In this document: positions 15,014-26,804 of the stretch, piece by piece
How the letters are laid out: each line of letters opens with the position of its first letter
Position numbering within the stretch: the first letter of the stretch is position 1
Source of the DNA: Ichthyophonus hoferi
Lineage: Eukaryota; Opisthokonta; Ichthyosporea; Ichthyophonida; Ichthyophonidae
Length of the DNA: 64,000 nucleotides
Assembly: GCA_002751075.1 (NCBI GenBank)
Contig: NAOQ01000011.1
Coordinates: 196,635 to 260,634 of the forward strand
Direction: 5' to 3'
The notes under the pieces: model-generated
What the model saw: the letters and a program-made list of their open reading frames with translations, nothing else
Databases searched by the model: none
Told to the model about the DNA's origin: nothing
Made by a program: the position numbers and the translations under genes

Positions 15014-15437
15014 CTCTACCACTGTATAGTAGTGGTTTGTATGTATTATATGGTCTACCTGTTATGGTAATTACGGTGGTGACATCATCATACTAGTCCG
15101 TATATGGCAGTACCTATGGCATCACTTTGACGTATACCCCACTATCTGCCTTATATGGCATTGATACTAATCACATGCTTATAATTGCCAGCTTGTGTGA
15201 CGGCGTCCAATAGATTTATTTGTTTAGAAGTTTAACACCGCTATAATTAGATAGGTCTCATTAAACCAATAGCCTACGCCATATGAAAACAGGCAGGACC
15301 AATTGAAGACAAGATATAATAAATAAGGTAGTTTATTGGTCCATTTTACCAAGAGATAAGCAATCCAATAAAAGTATTAAAAATTATTAAAAAAAAATGA
15401 GATGAGGGTAGTGACTGAGTGGTAGTAGGCGAATGGG
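15014..15437. other. Convergent intergenic spacer, RALGAPB / COQ11-like
   Basis: The spacer separates the stop codons of two convergent genes. AATAAA-like hexamers occur near 15320 and could serve RALGAPB 3' end formation. I see no open frame of note. Confidence 0.6.
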
Positions 15438-15611
15438 TTAATTGGCCTGCTGTGAGAGGTTAATAATGTCTTCCCCCTCGAATATGCCTTTGCAATCATT
15501 CTTCATAATTGCTTGGATGGCTGCCTGGGCTACTGTATTCACGTTGATTGGGCTCCCATATTGACTAGGGCTAGTAAGAGGGGATCAGGGTTGATTGGTT
15601 AGTTGTCATAT

Positions 15612-15650
<39 letters not shown>

Positions 15651-18600
15651 TGATTGTGGTTATAATCATACGTATACACGGGTCTATGGTGTGTTGGTAT
15701 GTGTTCTTAATCACATTGTAATACTTTTAATTTAGTCGCTCACTCGTATTATTTTATGACAACTGCAAACAAACAAAAAGGTCGTTAAAAGTAACAGTAA
15801 TAAGATAAACAATAACTACTGTATCACAGACAATCCTATATACTGAAAATAAGAAAGACACCAGCCAATGAATTCCATAATGACTCCCTCGTAGAACTAT
15901 ATAATTGCCAATCAGAACACTTAACTCCTCCCGGGACTCCCTCATCTAATTATTAAATTAAAATATTAAAGGGATGAAAATGTCCTTACTAGTCTGGAAA
16001 CTTGCGTGTGAATGGTCGAAGTATATTGCTATTCCACAGATAAGTCCCCGCCTTTATACCTAGTCCAATGGCTTGTTTGATTGGGTCTTCTTCATCGATC
16101 ATGAAGCCTGATTATCACCCACTTAACAATAAGTATGCGTGTTTATATTTTAGAGGGCTACCACCTTTAACTTTGTATTCCTAGCCAATTAAAAGATACT
16201 ATTGGGTTATAATATGTTCTGTTGTTTGTACTGTTGTACTACACAATACCATAGTATATTCTATTACATAATTATTCTTACCTAACATCAATTATACCAG
16301 GTTTTTATATAAAAATAAAAGCAGCAATGGTGTAACCATTATCTCTTACTAAACCAATAGAATTGCTTATTTATAGTAAAATTATACATTCTATATATAG
16401 CTGGATTGCACCCTACATATGGTTCACATGACTCCCAGGCATTAAGAAAACGTTTACTAGGTGCTTATAAAAATAAAAGAAGCATAGAAAGAGACAGACC
16501 TGGGCGAAGAATGACAGTATTGAATCCTTTCATAGCCTGCAAACCTGCCTCGGCCTCCCTCTTGGTGGTAATGTACCTGTTATGCCATTAAACCATTTAA
16601 TTCATTGTTTTTAATTTTAATTAGCTTTAAACCACACTAAAAAATCTTAATTGCTTTATATTCTACATCCTGCTATAAAACTAAGTATAATTTTGTATAA
16701 TTTGAAATAAAGTTTTAAATTATAATATAAAATTTAGCAATACATATACCAATGGATAAGGCTTAATCATAGGGCAGCCATCTACTTCACCCATGTTAGG
16801 TCAGAGTAAAAGTGCGTAGTGTTTGCTTATTGGAGCATAAAATACTAAATAACAACTACTATTGGTCTTTTTTTTTCTAAAACCATCTTGTACTGATATG
16901 CTTTTAATGATCGAGTCCGATCTGGCCATATTAAATGATAAAGTGGGGACTATGATGTATCTGTCAATGGAATTACCTCCCAAATCCTTCATTCCTGACT
17001 CAACCTATAAGGTATCCATGACAACCACAAGCCAGTGTCCATAAAATTAATACATTATTAGCGATTGGAGTATATTACTAGATCACCGAATACTACTTAG
17101 ATAAAGCAGTTAAAAGTAGAGCAACCTGGAAAAGCATAGGCTGTATCTAAATAGATATGTTCTTGTTCTTGTCCTTAAATACTGTCTTTCGAATCATATA
17201 GACCGAGAAAGAGAGAAAGAAGACCTATTCATAAAACTATACATATGTACTTAGAAAGGTACGTGTTATAATGGAGTGACAACAAGAGAGAAGGAGACTC
17301 ACATAGAAGAATAAGAACACATACAGTAACTGTAAAATGGGCTTGTATGTAAGTAAGTGCATATGTAAATGAAAGTATTTATTTTTATGCAGGTGTAGTT
17401 GTAGAAATAAAAATGGGAATATTGTTTGGTGATCTGTACATGGTTTTATCGTATGCAATATACAAGTTTGTTTGGTCATTATCATAAAGCAATCTAGATT
17501 AAAGATATGCACACCAATCATTGGTACTTACCGTTCGATAATCGAGGGTGCTCCAACAGCAGATATGTATACAAAGGTCTGGATAGGTCATTGTTATAAA
17601 TAGAATATACTACCAAAATATTAACGAAGTAACGTGATTCGTTGTGGAAGAACAATAAGAAAAGAAAGCCAATACATTACCATAATGAGGAAAATTGTAT
17701 AGTTATAATGTATAGAACGTATGATATACAATACAATATAATATAGTACAACACATGAGCATGATAGTACATCTATATATCTCCTAACATCAACATTTAA
17801 TTCCATCTCTCTCCCTCTCTTGCCCTTGCCCACTTCCCATACATCTTTCTCTATTCTCTCTCTCCACATACCCACATACCCCTTCTCCCTCGTTATACCT
17901 TTACGGACTTCCCTGCCTCGGCCTCCCTCCCTACAGCTAGAGCACTATCCCTATTGGCCCTCTCGTATGTCTCGGTAGTAGTTGGCTTCACCTCACGTGA
18001 GCCACATCTCAAATATGATTTATAGTTACTGCCCTCCAATAGGATCCCGACAGTGTGTACTACAGCAGTGGTATCCCTGGAAGGAAAGAGAATAGTGTAA
18101 GCACATTGGTAGGTATAAATAGAAGTGAGAAAAGTAAATATGACAGGTAAGAAATGGGGTGGGGTCCAGGATAGGTTGCAGTACAGGAGATAAGGCATAA
18201 GAGGTTAGTAATACATCTTGAAAGAGATAGATAATAGTATAGCATATATAACATAGGCTTATAGTGTTACAGTGGCAGAGTAAGGGTTTGCAATCATAAG
18301 ATGTCTGAAGAAAATAAAAAGAGAATAGAGTATTCGTTATAATGTATTGGCTGTAATGCCGTGGTGTAATAACAATGTGGCATAGACGTTGAGGCAGAGG
18401 TGTAGTAAAGACAGCAGCGTGAGGCCCTGTATATACATATTATCTATTCGGAAATATCAGGACAGTCTTAATACTTTTACGTCATATATACGTACTGTAA
18501 TAAACCATGATAAGACTCGGGGTCCAGGGCATCCCCCTTCCTCCAATCAACCTTCTTAGTCCAAGGTGCATCTAGGGGAGCCACACCACGTCGGGACAGG

Positions 18601-19541
18601 CTAATAACCTGATTGATATATGGGTTGGGGTGTGTAAGTAGTTCAATATATGTTTATTAGATTAATACCATAGAATTGGTTACTCTAATGGTTTTCAATA
18701 ACAACATGAAGGGCTGAACGTTAGGACTTGGGCATGATTATACAATATGGCTCTAGTATATGGGTAAAACAAACAAATGATAGTAATCTATATGCGTCTG
18801 TGAGTGTGGGTAGTTAAGCATAGTATACAGCCCAAAACAACACCTTTTTCTGGGTACTAGACTTACTTATGACAGCTAGTGCCTATATGTAAAATAAGAT
18901 GAATGAATTTTTATGTATATTCATGCTAAAACAAATATGTGGTAGCCTTGGAGACGGTGTGCTGTGGGGGTTAAAGGTGTAAAGAAGGATACGTTATGGA
19001 TTGAAGAGGAAGGGAAGGGTCTGAAGATCTTTAAATACCTCGCAAACACTTTGGATTGCAGTTGGTTTGCTTTTGTCATATGAATATATATATATATATA
19101 AAGTAGGAGAAAATAAATAAAGAAAACCTCAAATAAACAAAAATAAAAAGAAATAAACTTACAATTTACACAATCACCGTTGATATATTTTTAATAAAAA
19201 ATAAAGCAACAAGGACGTGATAATAAGGATAGATATAATAAGGATATGCATGCATGAAGCTACATGGGTGTACGTGAGTAAGTTGGTAAAGGATCTAGCT
19301 GGACCATAAAAAGAGTAGGCGGTATATTGCCTAAATGTGCTTGCTAGCACCCGTAAGATAATACTTCGCTTGTTTAATTTCTTTTAATATAAATGGTAGA
19401 GGATGGGGTGCGAGATAATGAGAAAGAAAGATACTGGCTACATACCTCTAACCCTCTCTGTACCGCGGCTTTGCAAACACTACGGCCAACAAAACCGTTG
19501 CCACCCACCACCAACAATTTCATAGCACTAGGGACTACCAT
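15438..19541 (-). CDS. Coq11-like NAD(P)-binding Rossmann protein
   Basis: Reading on the minus strand, the exons are 19446-19541, 18496-18608, 17899-18076, 17532-17578, 16500-16576, 15990-16107 and 15438-15570. All phases agree, giving 253 residues. The N terminus carries a Rossmann glycine motif (GGNGFVG, residues 13-19). Next come DAVVHTVG-like residues (TTAVVHTVGILLEG), FVYISAVGAPS, a YxxxK signature (YITTK, residues 146-150) and VILRPGF. This is the layout of atypical short-chain dehydrogenases such as yeast Coq11, which works with the mitochondrial coenzyme Q synthesis complex. The start could be M1 or M7; M7 begins the beta strand directly. NDUFA9-like or other extended SDRs are alternatives, but the VVHTVG and short C-terminal features fit Coq11 best. 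A divergent partner, the CBP4-like gene, starts 1.3 kb away. Confidence 0.8.
15613..15646. repeat. (TA)n microsatellite
   Basis: This is a perfect TA run of about 17 units in the last intron of the COQ11-like gene. Confidence 0.9.
16862..17044 (+). other. Open frame inside a COQ11-like intron, unassigned
   Basis: The plus strand stays open for about 60 codons across the minus-strand intron 16577-17531. It includes DMLLMIESDLAILNDKVG and MELPPKSFIPDS, and ends at a weak GT (AAG|GTATCC). The composition looks protein-like, but no acceptor or neighbouring exon is visible, and the minus strand is also open here. It may be a nested exon or chance. Confidence 0.25.
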
Positions 19542-20860
19542 GTTTTCATATAGAACTACTACAACTAATAGAGATAATAATAAATAACAATAACACTAAT
19601 ACTGTAAATTATATATAAATTTCATGTATCTCGTAAATGCAATTGTCGTGATTTATACCAATCAAACCAGGTACAATGGATTTTTAAAATGCATTCCACT
19701 ACTAAAATATGTTAATTTTTATACCCAATGAAACCTGAGTATATCACACTTGTGATATTTAATTGGTTAATATTATCTTATTAATCTTATAAGCCGTCTC
19801 ATTGGGTCTGTTTAATGGCGCACCGGGCACTTGTGACAGGCTCAGACAAATTTCACAAACATGAGCATTAAGTTTATATGTAAAAACATATATATATATA
19901 CATGCTAATAACATAATTCATTGTAAGTGTATCTGAATTTTGTATTCCCATTGTCTAATATTATCTTTATCTGTTGTATTTATTTATGTCACTATACACT
20001 CAATACGCGTATAAATATATTCACCGAAAAAATAAGTATACAAGTAAAACCATATTGTACTGCAATCAAATATTCTATTAAGTTTTATTTACTGGTCTTG
20101 AGGCAAACACTGTTCAAAATCAATTCGCAATCCCGTTTTATAACATATTCTCTCTTTATTTTGTCTCTGTTTCTTATTAAATTAAAATAAATAGTAAATA
20201 GGCTATCTACCAGTTTTGCAAGATAAAACAGTAGATACTATGTTTACCTTTATTGCATATGCCACATTTGTTTTATTCTATCCCTTTCATAATTTCCTTT
20301 TCATATGCACTTTTGATGGACGGTAAACGTTATACTTACACCTCTGGTGTATTATGCTCTTAAATGTAGATTGCAAGGTATATACATGCACAATGTTTTC
20401 ATATACATATTCTAGTATATATATTAGTAAACAGGGTAAGTTGTGAATATTGCTGCATAAATTTTTATCAAATATTGATTTGATATATATGTGCTATAGA
20501 TAAATTCAGATGGCTTTCTTTGTTGCGTGTACAATTACATTAAAAAAGACAATTTACATATGAGGGTATAGAGAAGAAATTCATTTTATTTATTACTTTT
20601 TACAAACCAAGTACATGACATAGCTTATCCGATCGAATTTATATGTTTACATTATTATATGTTTTGTTCAGGTACTAAAAAAAGCTGATATTGCTCCCAT
20701 GTTTTCTTTAATCTTTAGGTATCAATACAAACATTCTTTTGAACTTTTTGTTTTGTTTACCTAAATAATCATTTATAATATACCTTTCATAATAATAAAA
20801 GAACTTTTAACTTAAACATTGTCTAATATCGTGTATATCAGGCAACAAACATATATACAG
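19542..20860. promoter_or_regulatory. Divergent intergenic region, COQ11-like / CBP4-like
   Basis: This is 1.3 kb between two head-to-head start codons and is very AT-rich. I see no clear TATA box or coding stretch; the position suggests that promoters for both genes lie here. Confidence 0.4.
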
Positions 20861-22478
20861 ATGAGTAATCCGAGTATCAAATTGCTGGTTGCTACCGCAT
20901 CAGGTTGTAGTCTCTTGGGGCTATATGTATGGGGAATGTTTTATATGCAAAAACATGCGCCAGCGAGGGCTTATTCGGTATGTGAGGACCCCTATATCAT
21001 GTATAAATGCACTAAACCGTCAAATATAGTTGGTTCAATTACCTAGATACCGTCGAAATATATACTAAATAATAATCAGCATTAAAGACTTTTAATAGAC
21101 CTCGTATTACCATGTTTTCATTGCTACAAAACATGATGAGTTAATATATAAAGAGGTTAACATAGCAGTTGTCTTTTCCCTCGGCTATCATTGTTTTATT
21201 TGATTTCCCTCTTTGTACTCCTTACATTAGTCTTAGGTTATATTACTTTTTCATTTTCAAAATACAACCAAATATTCGAACATATTCACCTATGTATTTT
21301 CCTTTACTTCTTTCACATTATGTATGATTCTTTATGCTCTCACTCCTTTCTCTGCCTATTGTTTCTTCTCCCATTCCTTTTGCTACAACCTTGACAAAAA
21401 CAATTAAGTCTTTAATCAGACAATAATTATACTTACGTAGTCATCGTCTTTGCATGATAACAAGTATATTAACAAGAAACTGAGAGTTGCTTATGAATTG
21501 GATACGTTACTCGTATACAGAAACTCTGCCCAGAGGAACGTAGAGCTATTGAGATCCGGAAAAAGCGAAATGAAGAAAATGAAAAATTAATGTGGGAATT
21601 AATGCAGGTATATGGGGGGTGAAGATAGTAAAAGGAGGTTACTGTAAAAAATAATACAAGATTAGATGCTAGATATTTAAAGGAATAAGTAAGATGATTG
21701 ATTGAGCAAGAGGTAACTAATAAGATTTTCATTGATACGAGATATAAAAAGAAAATATATGTGGAGAGGGAAAGAAAACAAATATATTAAAATGTAAAGC
21801 AGGTTAACAGAGAGTATATATTCTGGATATTTAGTATTAACGATGTAGCTATGGGTTTATATGATTAGATATGGCAAATAAAAAATATATGTGTGTTATA
21901 TGCTTATTTACTGGTATATGTTAATGATATATGTACTAAATCATAGTATCGTCAGCTATATGCCATCCCTGTATGACATAGGTTTTCACGTATAAACCAT
22001 ATTTTTGTGTACCTCATACTGTTTTCTTAAAATTATATATTTATATTCAGACATCATAATATCATTCCTGTCCTTATATCTTTGTGTAAACCCTCAATGA
22101 CGCACACCTTGGATCTTATTCTTTCCAAGTAGTGACACAGCTGATTAATTTTAGGAATACTAACTTATTTACTAAGCAATAACATAGACACATCAATGCT
22201 ATGCTAAGCATTATCACATTCAATGTGGTATTTTTACACCATACGGTTTCTTTCATCTTGTTTACTCTTATTATTTTTCCAGCTAAAAAGAGCGTTTGTT
22301 TCCAATGATATTGCCCTATATATTTTTAAACAAAGCCCACTAATATTTGCCATAAATCCTTTAGAAAAACGTAAGATCTGACCGACCGGTCTGGGATGTA
22401 TGGATGCAAGATAAATATGATGCAGAGGAAAAAAAACAAAAGGAACAAGAGGCACTTCAGAAAGAAAAAAAGAGTTAG
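20861..22478 (+). CDS. Cbp4/UQCC3-like complex III assembly factor
   Basis: Three exons (20861-20977, 21521-21607, 22365-22478), each breaking in phase 0, encode 105 residues. A single hydrophobic segment lies at about residues 7-28. It is followed by a charged region containing LCPEERRAIEIRKKR, then LMWELM, RPVWDVWMQ and a Lys/Glu-rich tail. Yeast Cbp4, as I remember it, has the same order: one membrane span, LSPELRLQYEREKKLR, a short helix and DDPIW. Vertebrate UQCC3 is shorter but similar. Cbp4 helps cytochrome b synthesis and complex III assembly at the inner mitochondrial membrane. The ATG chosen begins MSNPSIKLL; a TTG-initiated extension upstream looks irrelevant. The family call rests on the short PE-R-K-R/LM/P-W pattern and could be wrong, but the spliced gene itself is well supported. 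Confidence 0.7.
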
Positions 22479-24610
22479 ATGAAATTTTATTAGCATCTTT
22501 TATATTATTCTGGTGTATACTAGTATTTTACCTTTTCTCTCTCTTTTTTGCTCTGAATACATTTTTTTATAGGTTTCTTCTCTCTTTCATTGGCTTTTAT
22601 TTAAGGTTCTGTATTCTCCCTGCTTATGCTAGTTTCATCTATCTTTTATTTGTCTTTTGGTATGTGTTAACATTCTATCATATATTACAATACACACCTA
22701 ACCCGCTATTACTCCTATAATGATTTATTGATAGCGTATATATCTACCTAATCTCTTATGTAAAGTATTTATCATTACTTAACGCTGAATTTTATTACAT
22801 AAGTCCCATAATATTTTAAGATCTTAAATAAAATAATTTGGGAGTTGATATATTTATATATATGTAGTATACTGTTGAGGGTTTACAAATATAACTCTAG
22901 CTATTGTACGACACGATTCTTGGCCAGACGGTAATAAGGAATATGTATTTATATTTCAATCCTACAATTGTTTGATGTTGTCTTTTATAAAGTATATTTA
23001 CCTAAACTACCAGCCTAATTCAGTTTCCTGAAAAGTATACTTGAATATGAAAACTAAAATATGGTACGGAGTTATATGCGAATGTAAACCTTCGACATAC
23101 TTATATTTTATTAAATTGATGAACTACACTATGCTATATATGATAAAGCAATAAACCGTATGCCTGTATTTTCATGTTGTTGCATTTCAAATTGTATAAA
23201 TAACTAGTGATAGTGTACTTTTTAAGCTGTGCCTCAGAGACTGTAAGCTATTAACTTTGGCTGTTTACTAACATAGAGATATACTACCATGTTCAGTAAT
23301 TGTAACGATATCTAGTTTTCTCCGATGGAAATTTTCAGAAAAATGATAAGAAAGATTCTTGCTTAACCGCTTTTTATGTTTACTTTTATGGATTGAAAAA
23401 CGTGTACATTAATATGAAATAGCCAATAGAAGATTAACTTAAGGATATAGTCCTAAGGTAGTTTTCGATCACGACTATCTAGTTTATCTAATATGAGTCA
23501 GTTAACCTCAAAGACGATTTACAATTACATAAATAAAAATAATAGTAATATGTAGATTTAGTTTGTAAATTTTCCATATTATGGGTCCTATTCTAGTATA
23601 ATAGTATAGAAAGGGTTTATGCGTCGTATTTAACGGTGCCAAGATCTTGAGCATAATTACAAGCGTATTGAGTTGAAGTGGTATATGCATAGTAACACAT
23701 ATTCACACTCTCTAGTGTCTAGTATAATGATATGTTCTGTAGATGATAGTGTATGTGTTTTTTTTTCAATCTAGTTAATATATTTGTTAAATAAAATACA
23801 GCACTAATTGTAACAGCGAACGGATGAATGTGTCGTATCCCCGATTTGTAACTTAATTGTGTTACTACATAACAGGGATTAGTAATAATGACCAATCTAA
23901 ATTGAGACATTTTATATAGTTATTGATGACTAAAAATTTCAAGTAACCAATCTGGATCGGCTCGCACTATATAGTAATTGGCTAATATAAGAATGTGACA
24001 TGGCTCACGTTATGCAGTGATTTGCTATAAGTATTTATCTTAATTGTATTAATTAGATTAATTAGCTAGTGCGCGATAATAACAGTGTGATGCCATGCCA
24101 TCCTGGACTATCAAGATAGATATTCAGATAATTCGACTAAAAAAAGAAACTATAATAACCGGCATTACATAAAGACATAAAAGTTTCTGTGAAAAAATAT
24201 TAAAGCAGGTTGGGTTCAATACAGCTACGCTTATACATCCTAAATGCAGAGTGTTACTTGAAATCTAGAAAAACCTCTAGAAGAGAATAGAAGTAAATTA
24301 GAACAGGTTCAAGGAGAGGAAGCATATAGTTGACGCCATAATGTCTGTCTTCATCATTAAGTTTTAGTTAAGTATACCACTCTACCTAGAATACCTTTAC
24401 ATTTCAAAAATAATAGTTCAAACTAAGGAAGTTACTACTACATTTCAATTACGGTAAGCTTCCTGTGGTACATATATATCGCCGGAGATGGGTTTTGAGT
24501 TTATTTTACAAAAAATGAGTGTCATAGGTGTGGAACCAGATATTTAGTCTACATTTTTTATTATTATTTTTCAATCATGTTTAAAAGTGTATGTTAATGT
24601 TGCATATCAT

Positions 24611-24646
<36 letters not shown>

Positions 24647-25438
24647 TCCTAATATCCTTACTCTATTCACTATTACATTTTTGATTTGGGATTAAGACAT
24701 TATAAGGGGTATAGTGCAATAGGAAGGTAACCATTATGGCGTTAGAAAAAAAATTAAAGTTAGAAAGGCGTTTTATCTGACCAAGATAAGTGTGCTTCCT
24801 TAAAAAATTATATCTTAATGTACCAATATAATTATAATATACTATATTTATTTCTTTTATTATTAACGACTTTATCTGCTTGCCCTAAGATTATTGTAAT
24901 AATTGCATCGCTCTAGTACAATTATTTGTTCGATCCCTTTCTACTGCCCCAAAAAAGAATATTTTGCATATGAAACCAAAATGTGGTTTATTTGGAGACA
25001 GTAATAGAAGTAAATAAAGCCGGGATATTCTCAAGCACACCTACATCTTCTGTTTCGTTACATATGAAAGGAAAAACGTGTTGACTTTTCCTGAATCTAT
25101 ATTTTAATGCTATTGTCTTTATTATTAGCCACGATGCCTAAACCAAATTTGTAATCAGACTTTAAACGATATATTTTTACCCTTTCACAACCAAATATTT
25201 TTCCAGTCTAACGGGCTATTTATTGCTTTGACAAAGACTACTTAATAATGACTTGGTTTATATGTAACTCTTGTGGAATAATATTATATTAGTTTTAAAT
25301 ATGAGCAATCTACATTACACAAGGAATATTATACAAGCAAATACTTTATATTTATTACCCAACACAAACCAAGACTATTTTGTTTACTAACAGATAACGA
25401 TAGCTACTGGATCTGTGGTGTAAAAATAAATTATCATC
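22479..25438. other. AT-rich intergenic DNA
   Basis: I read about 3 kb without a credible exon. It holds an AT dinucleotide run near 24616-24645 and short chance open frames only. It is poor in the CCAAT/ATTGG pentamers that crowd the introns elsewhere in the window. Confidence 0.6.
24616..24645. repeat. (TA)n microsatellite
   Basis: This is a perfect TA run of about 14 units in intergenic DNA. Confidence 0.9.
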
Positions 25439-26804
25439 ATGGAAGTTTACAAAGACCCAGATATTGAAGCTCTTGTCCTACGTACGTGGGAGCGAAAAAT
25501 CATTCAAAAAAAGATGGAGAAACGAGCTAGACAAAAGTGTGACGCGTTTTATAAAGGTAGGTGGTTGCCATGGACATTGTGCGGATTGGTCATTGAGCTA
25601 TTATAATATATATATCTTAAGCGAACAAGTAAAAATTGCGCAGATAGGTAGATATATAAATGGAATGGGTGTGATTAGGGTATAATTATGAAAAACTAGT
25701 TTACACATGGAAACTCGAGATTAAAACATAATAACACGAATCAATTAGATCTAGAGACTTGGTTATTGGTGCTTTTGAAATAAATCTATGCATAAAGTTA
25801 GGATTAAAGATTCGTGTTGATATGATAACAATACGATTGGATTGGCCTGTTTCACAATAACCGACAATTTCATTCTGTATTTGGATTCAACAGACTGAAA
25901 ACAATTTACTTTTATATTTATGTCTTTACGCATTTTGTTTCAATAATAACAATATATAATAGTGTCAATACTGTTTTTCACAATAAACACAAGCCCATTA
26001 CCTTATGTATTAACTATCAAATATGGCTACATATAAAAAATTAGATAAAGTAACTAGTTACAAGTTATATATATATAATGAATTGATACTGGATTCTGAA
26101 GTATTCTCTATATAAAACACTACAGTTAGAAAGTATAATAAGATTCTTTCCAAGACAGATTGGGGACCCTTGATTATATAGTGATACCGAATATAAAGCG
26201 TATGGGTTTTTATCCTACACTCTTTGCTTGCAATTTTGGCTGTCGCCCTGAACATGAGTGACATAATCAGAATTACAATACAAGCTAAAATTGTCAATAA
26301 TGACTACACTATAAAGAAATAATAACTACAATATAGTGTTGATAATTACCACACACTAAAATTGATACTAACACGCTGAATTTGTTTTTATAAACCAGAC
26401 TATGTTAACTGCATGAATGTTAATGTCATATCAGGGGCCTGGAAGTGTAGAATGACTATGCATTTACTAAGTAACTGCCTCGATGAATAGTAAGTTAACT
26501 TTATTCTAGTATCAATTGATATGAATATAAATACAAATATAAATATAAAAAAAATTATATAGATCATATTTCTAGTTTGCATCTCTATTACACACGAATA
26601 ATAAAAACACTATACACATAAATAATAATAAATATATATACATACACAATATGATTCTATACCTCTTATTTCTAAAATGCATTGTTTCTCTACAGTACTA
26701 CAAAAGCGGACTATCGTCACGCTATTATTGAATATGTTACACTTGAAAGAAAAATCTTGCAGGAGGAATATCACAAGCGAAATTTAATGCCAGTTAGAAT
26801 ATAA
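25439..26804 (+). CDS. CMC1: CMC1-like twin-CX9C mitochondrial protein
   Basis: Exons 25439-25556, 26399-26489 and 26696-26804 join in phase to give 105 residues, close to human CMC1 (106). The middle exon completes a twin CX9C motif: Cys34-x9-Cys44 spans the first splice junction and Cys56-x9-Cys66 follows, the coiled-coil-helix-coiled-coil-helix arrangement imported by the MIA40/ERV1 relay. The N-terminal IQKKMEKRARQKC resembles KIMREKAKERC of human CMC1. The C-terminal ADYRHAIIEYVTLERKIL resembles its FYEECKMEYLKEREEF. CMC1 stabilises newly made COX1 during complex IV assembly. Other CX9C proteins are possible, but the flanks favour CMC1. The gene lies 3 kb downstream of the CBP4-like gene on the same strand. 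Confidence 0.85.

Noticed and set aside
16406-16591. Plus-strand open frame of 61 codons
   Set aside because: Antisense shadow of the COQ11-like exon 16500-16576, which fits the family on the minus strand.
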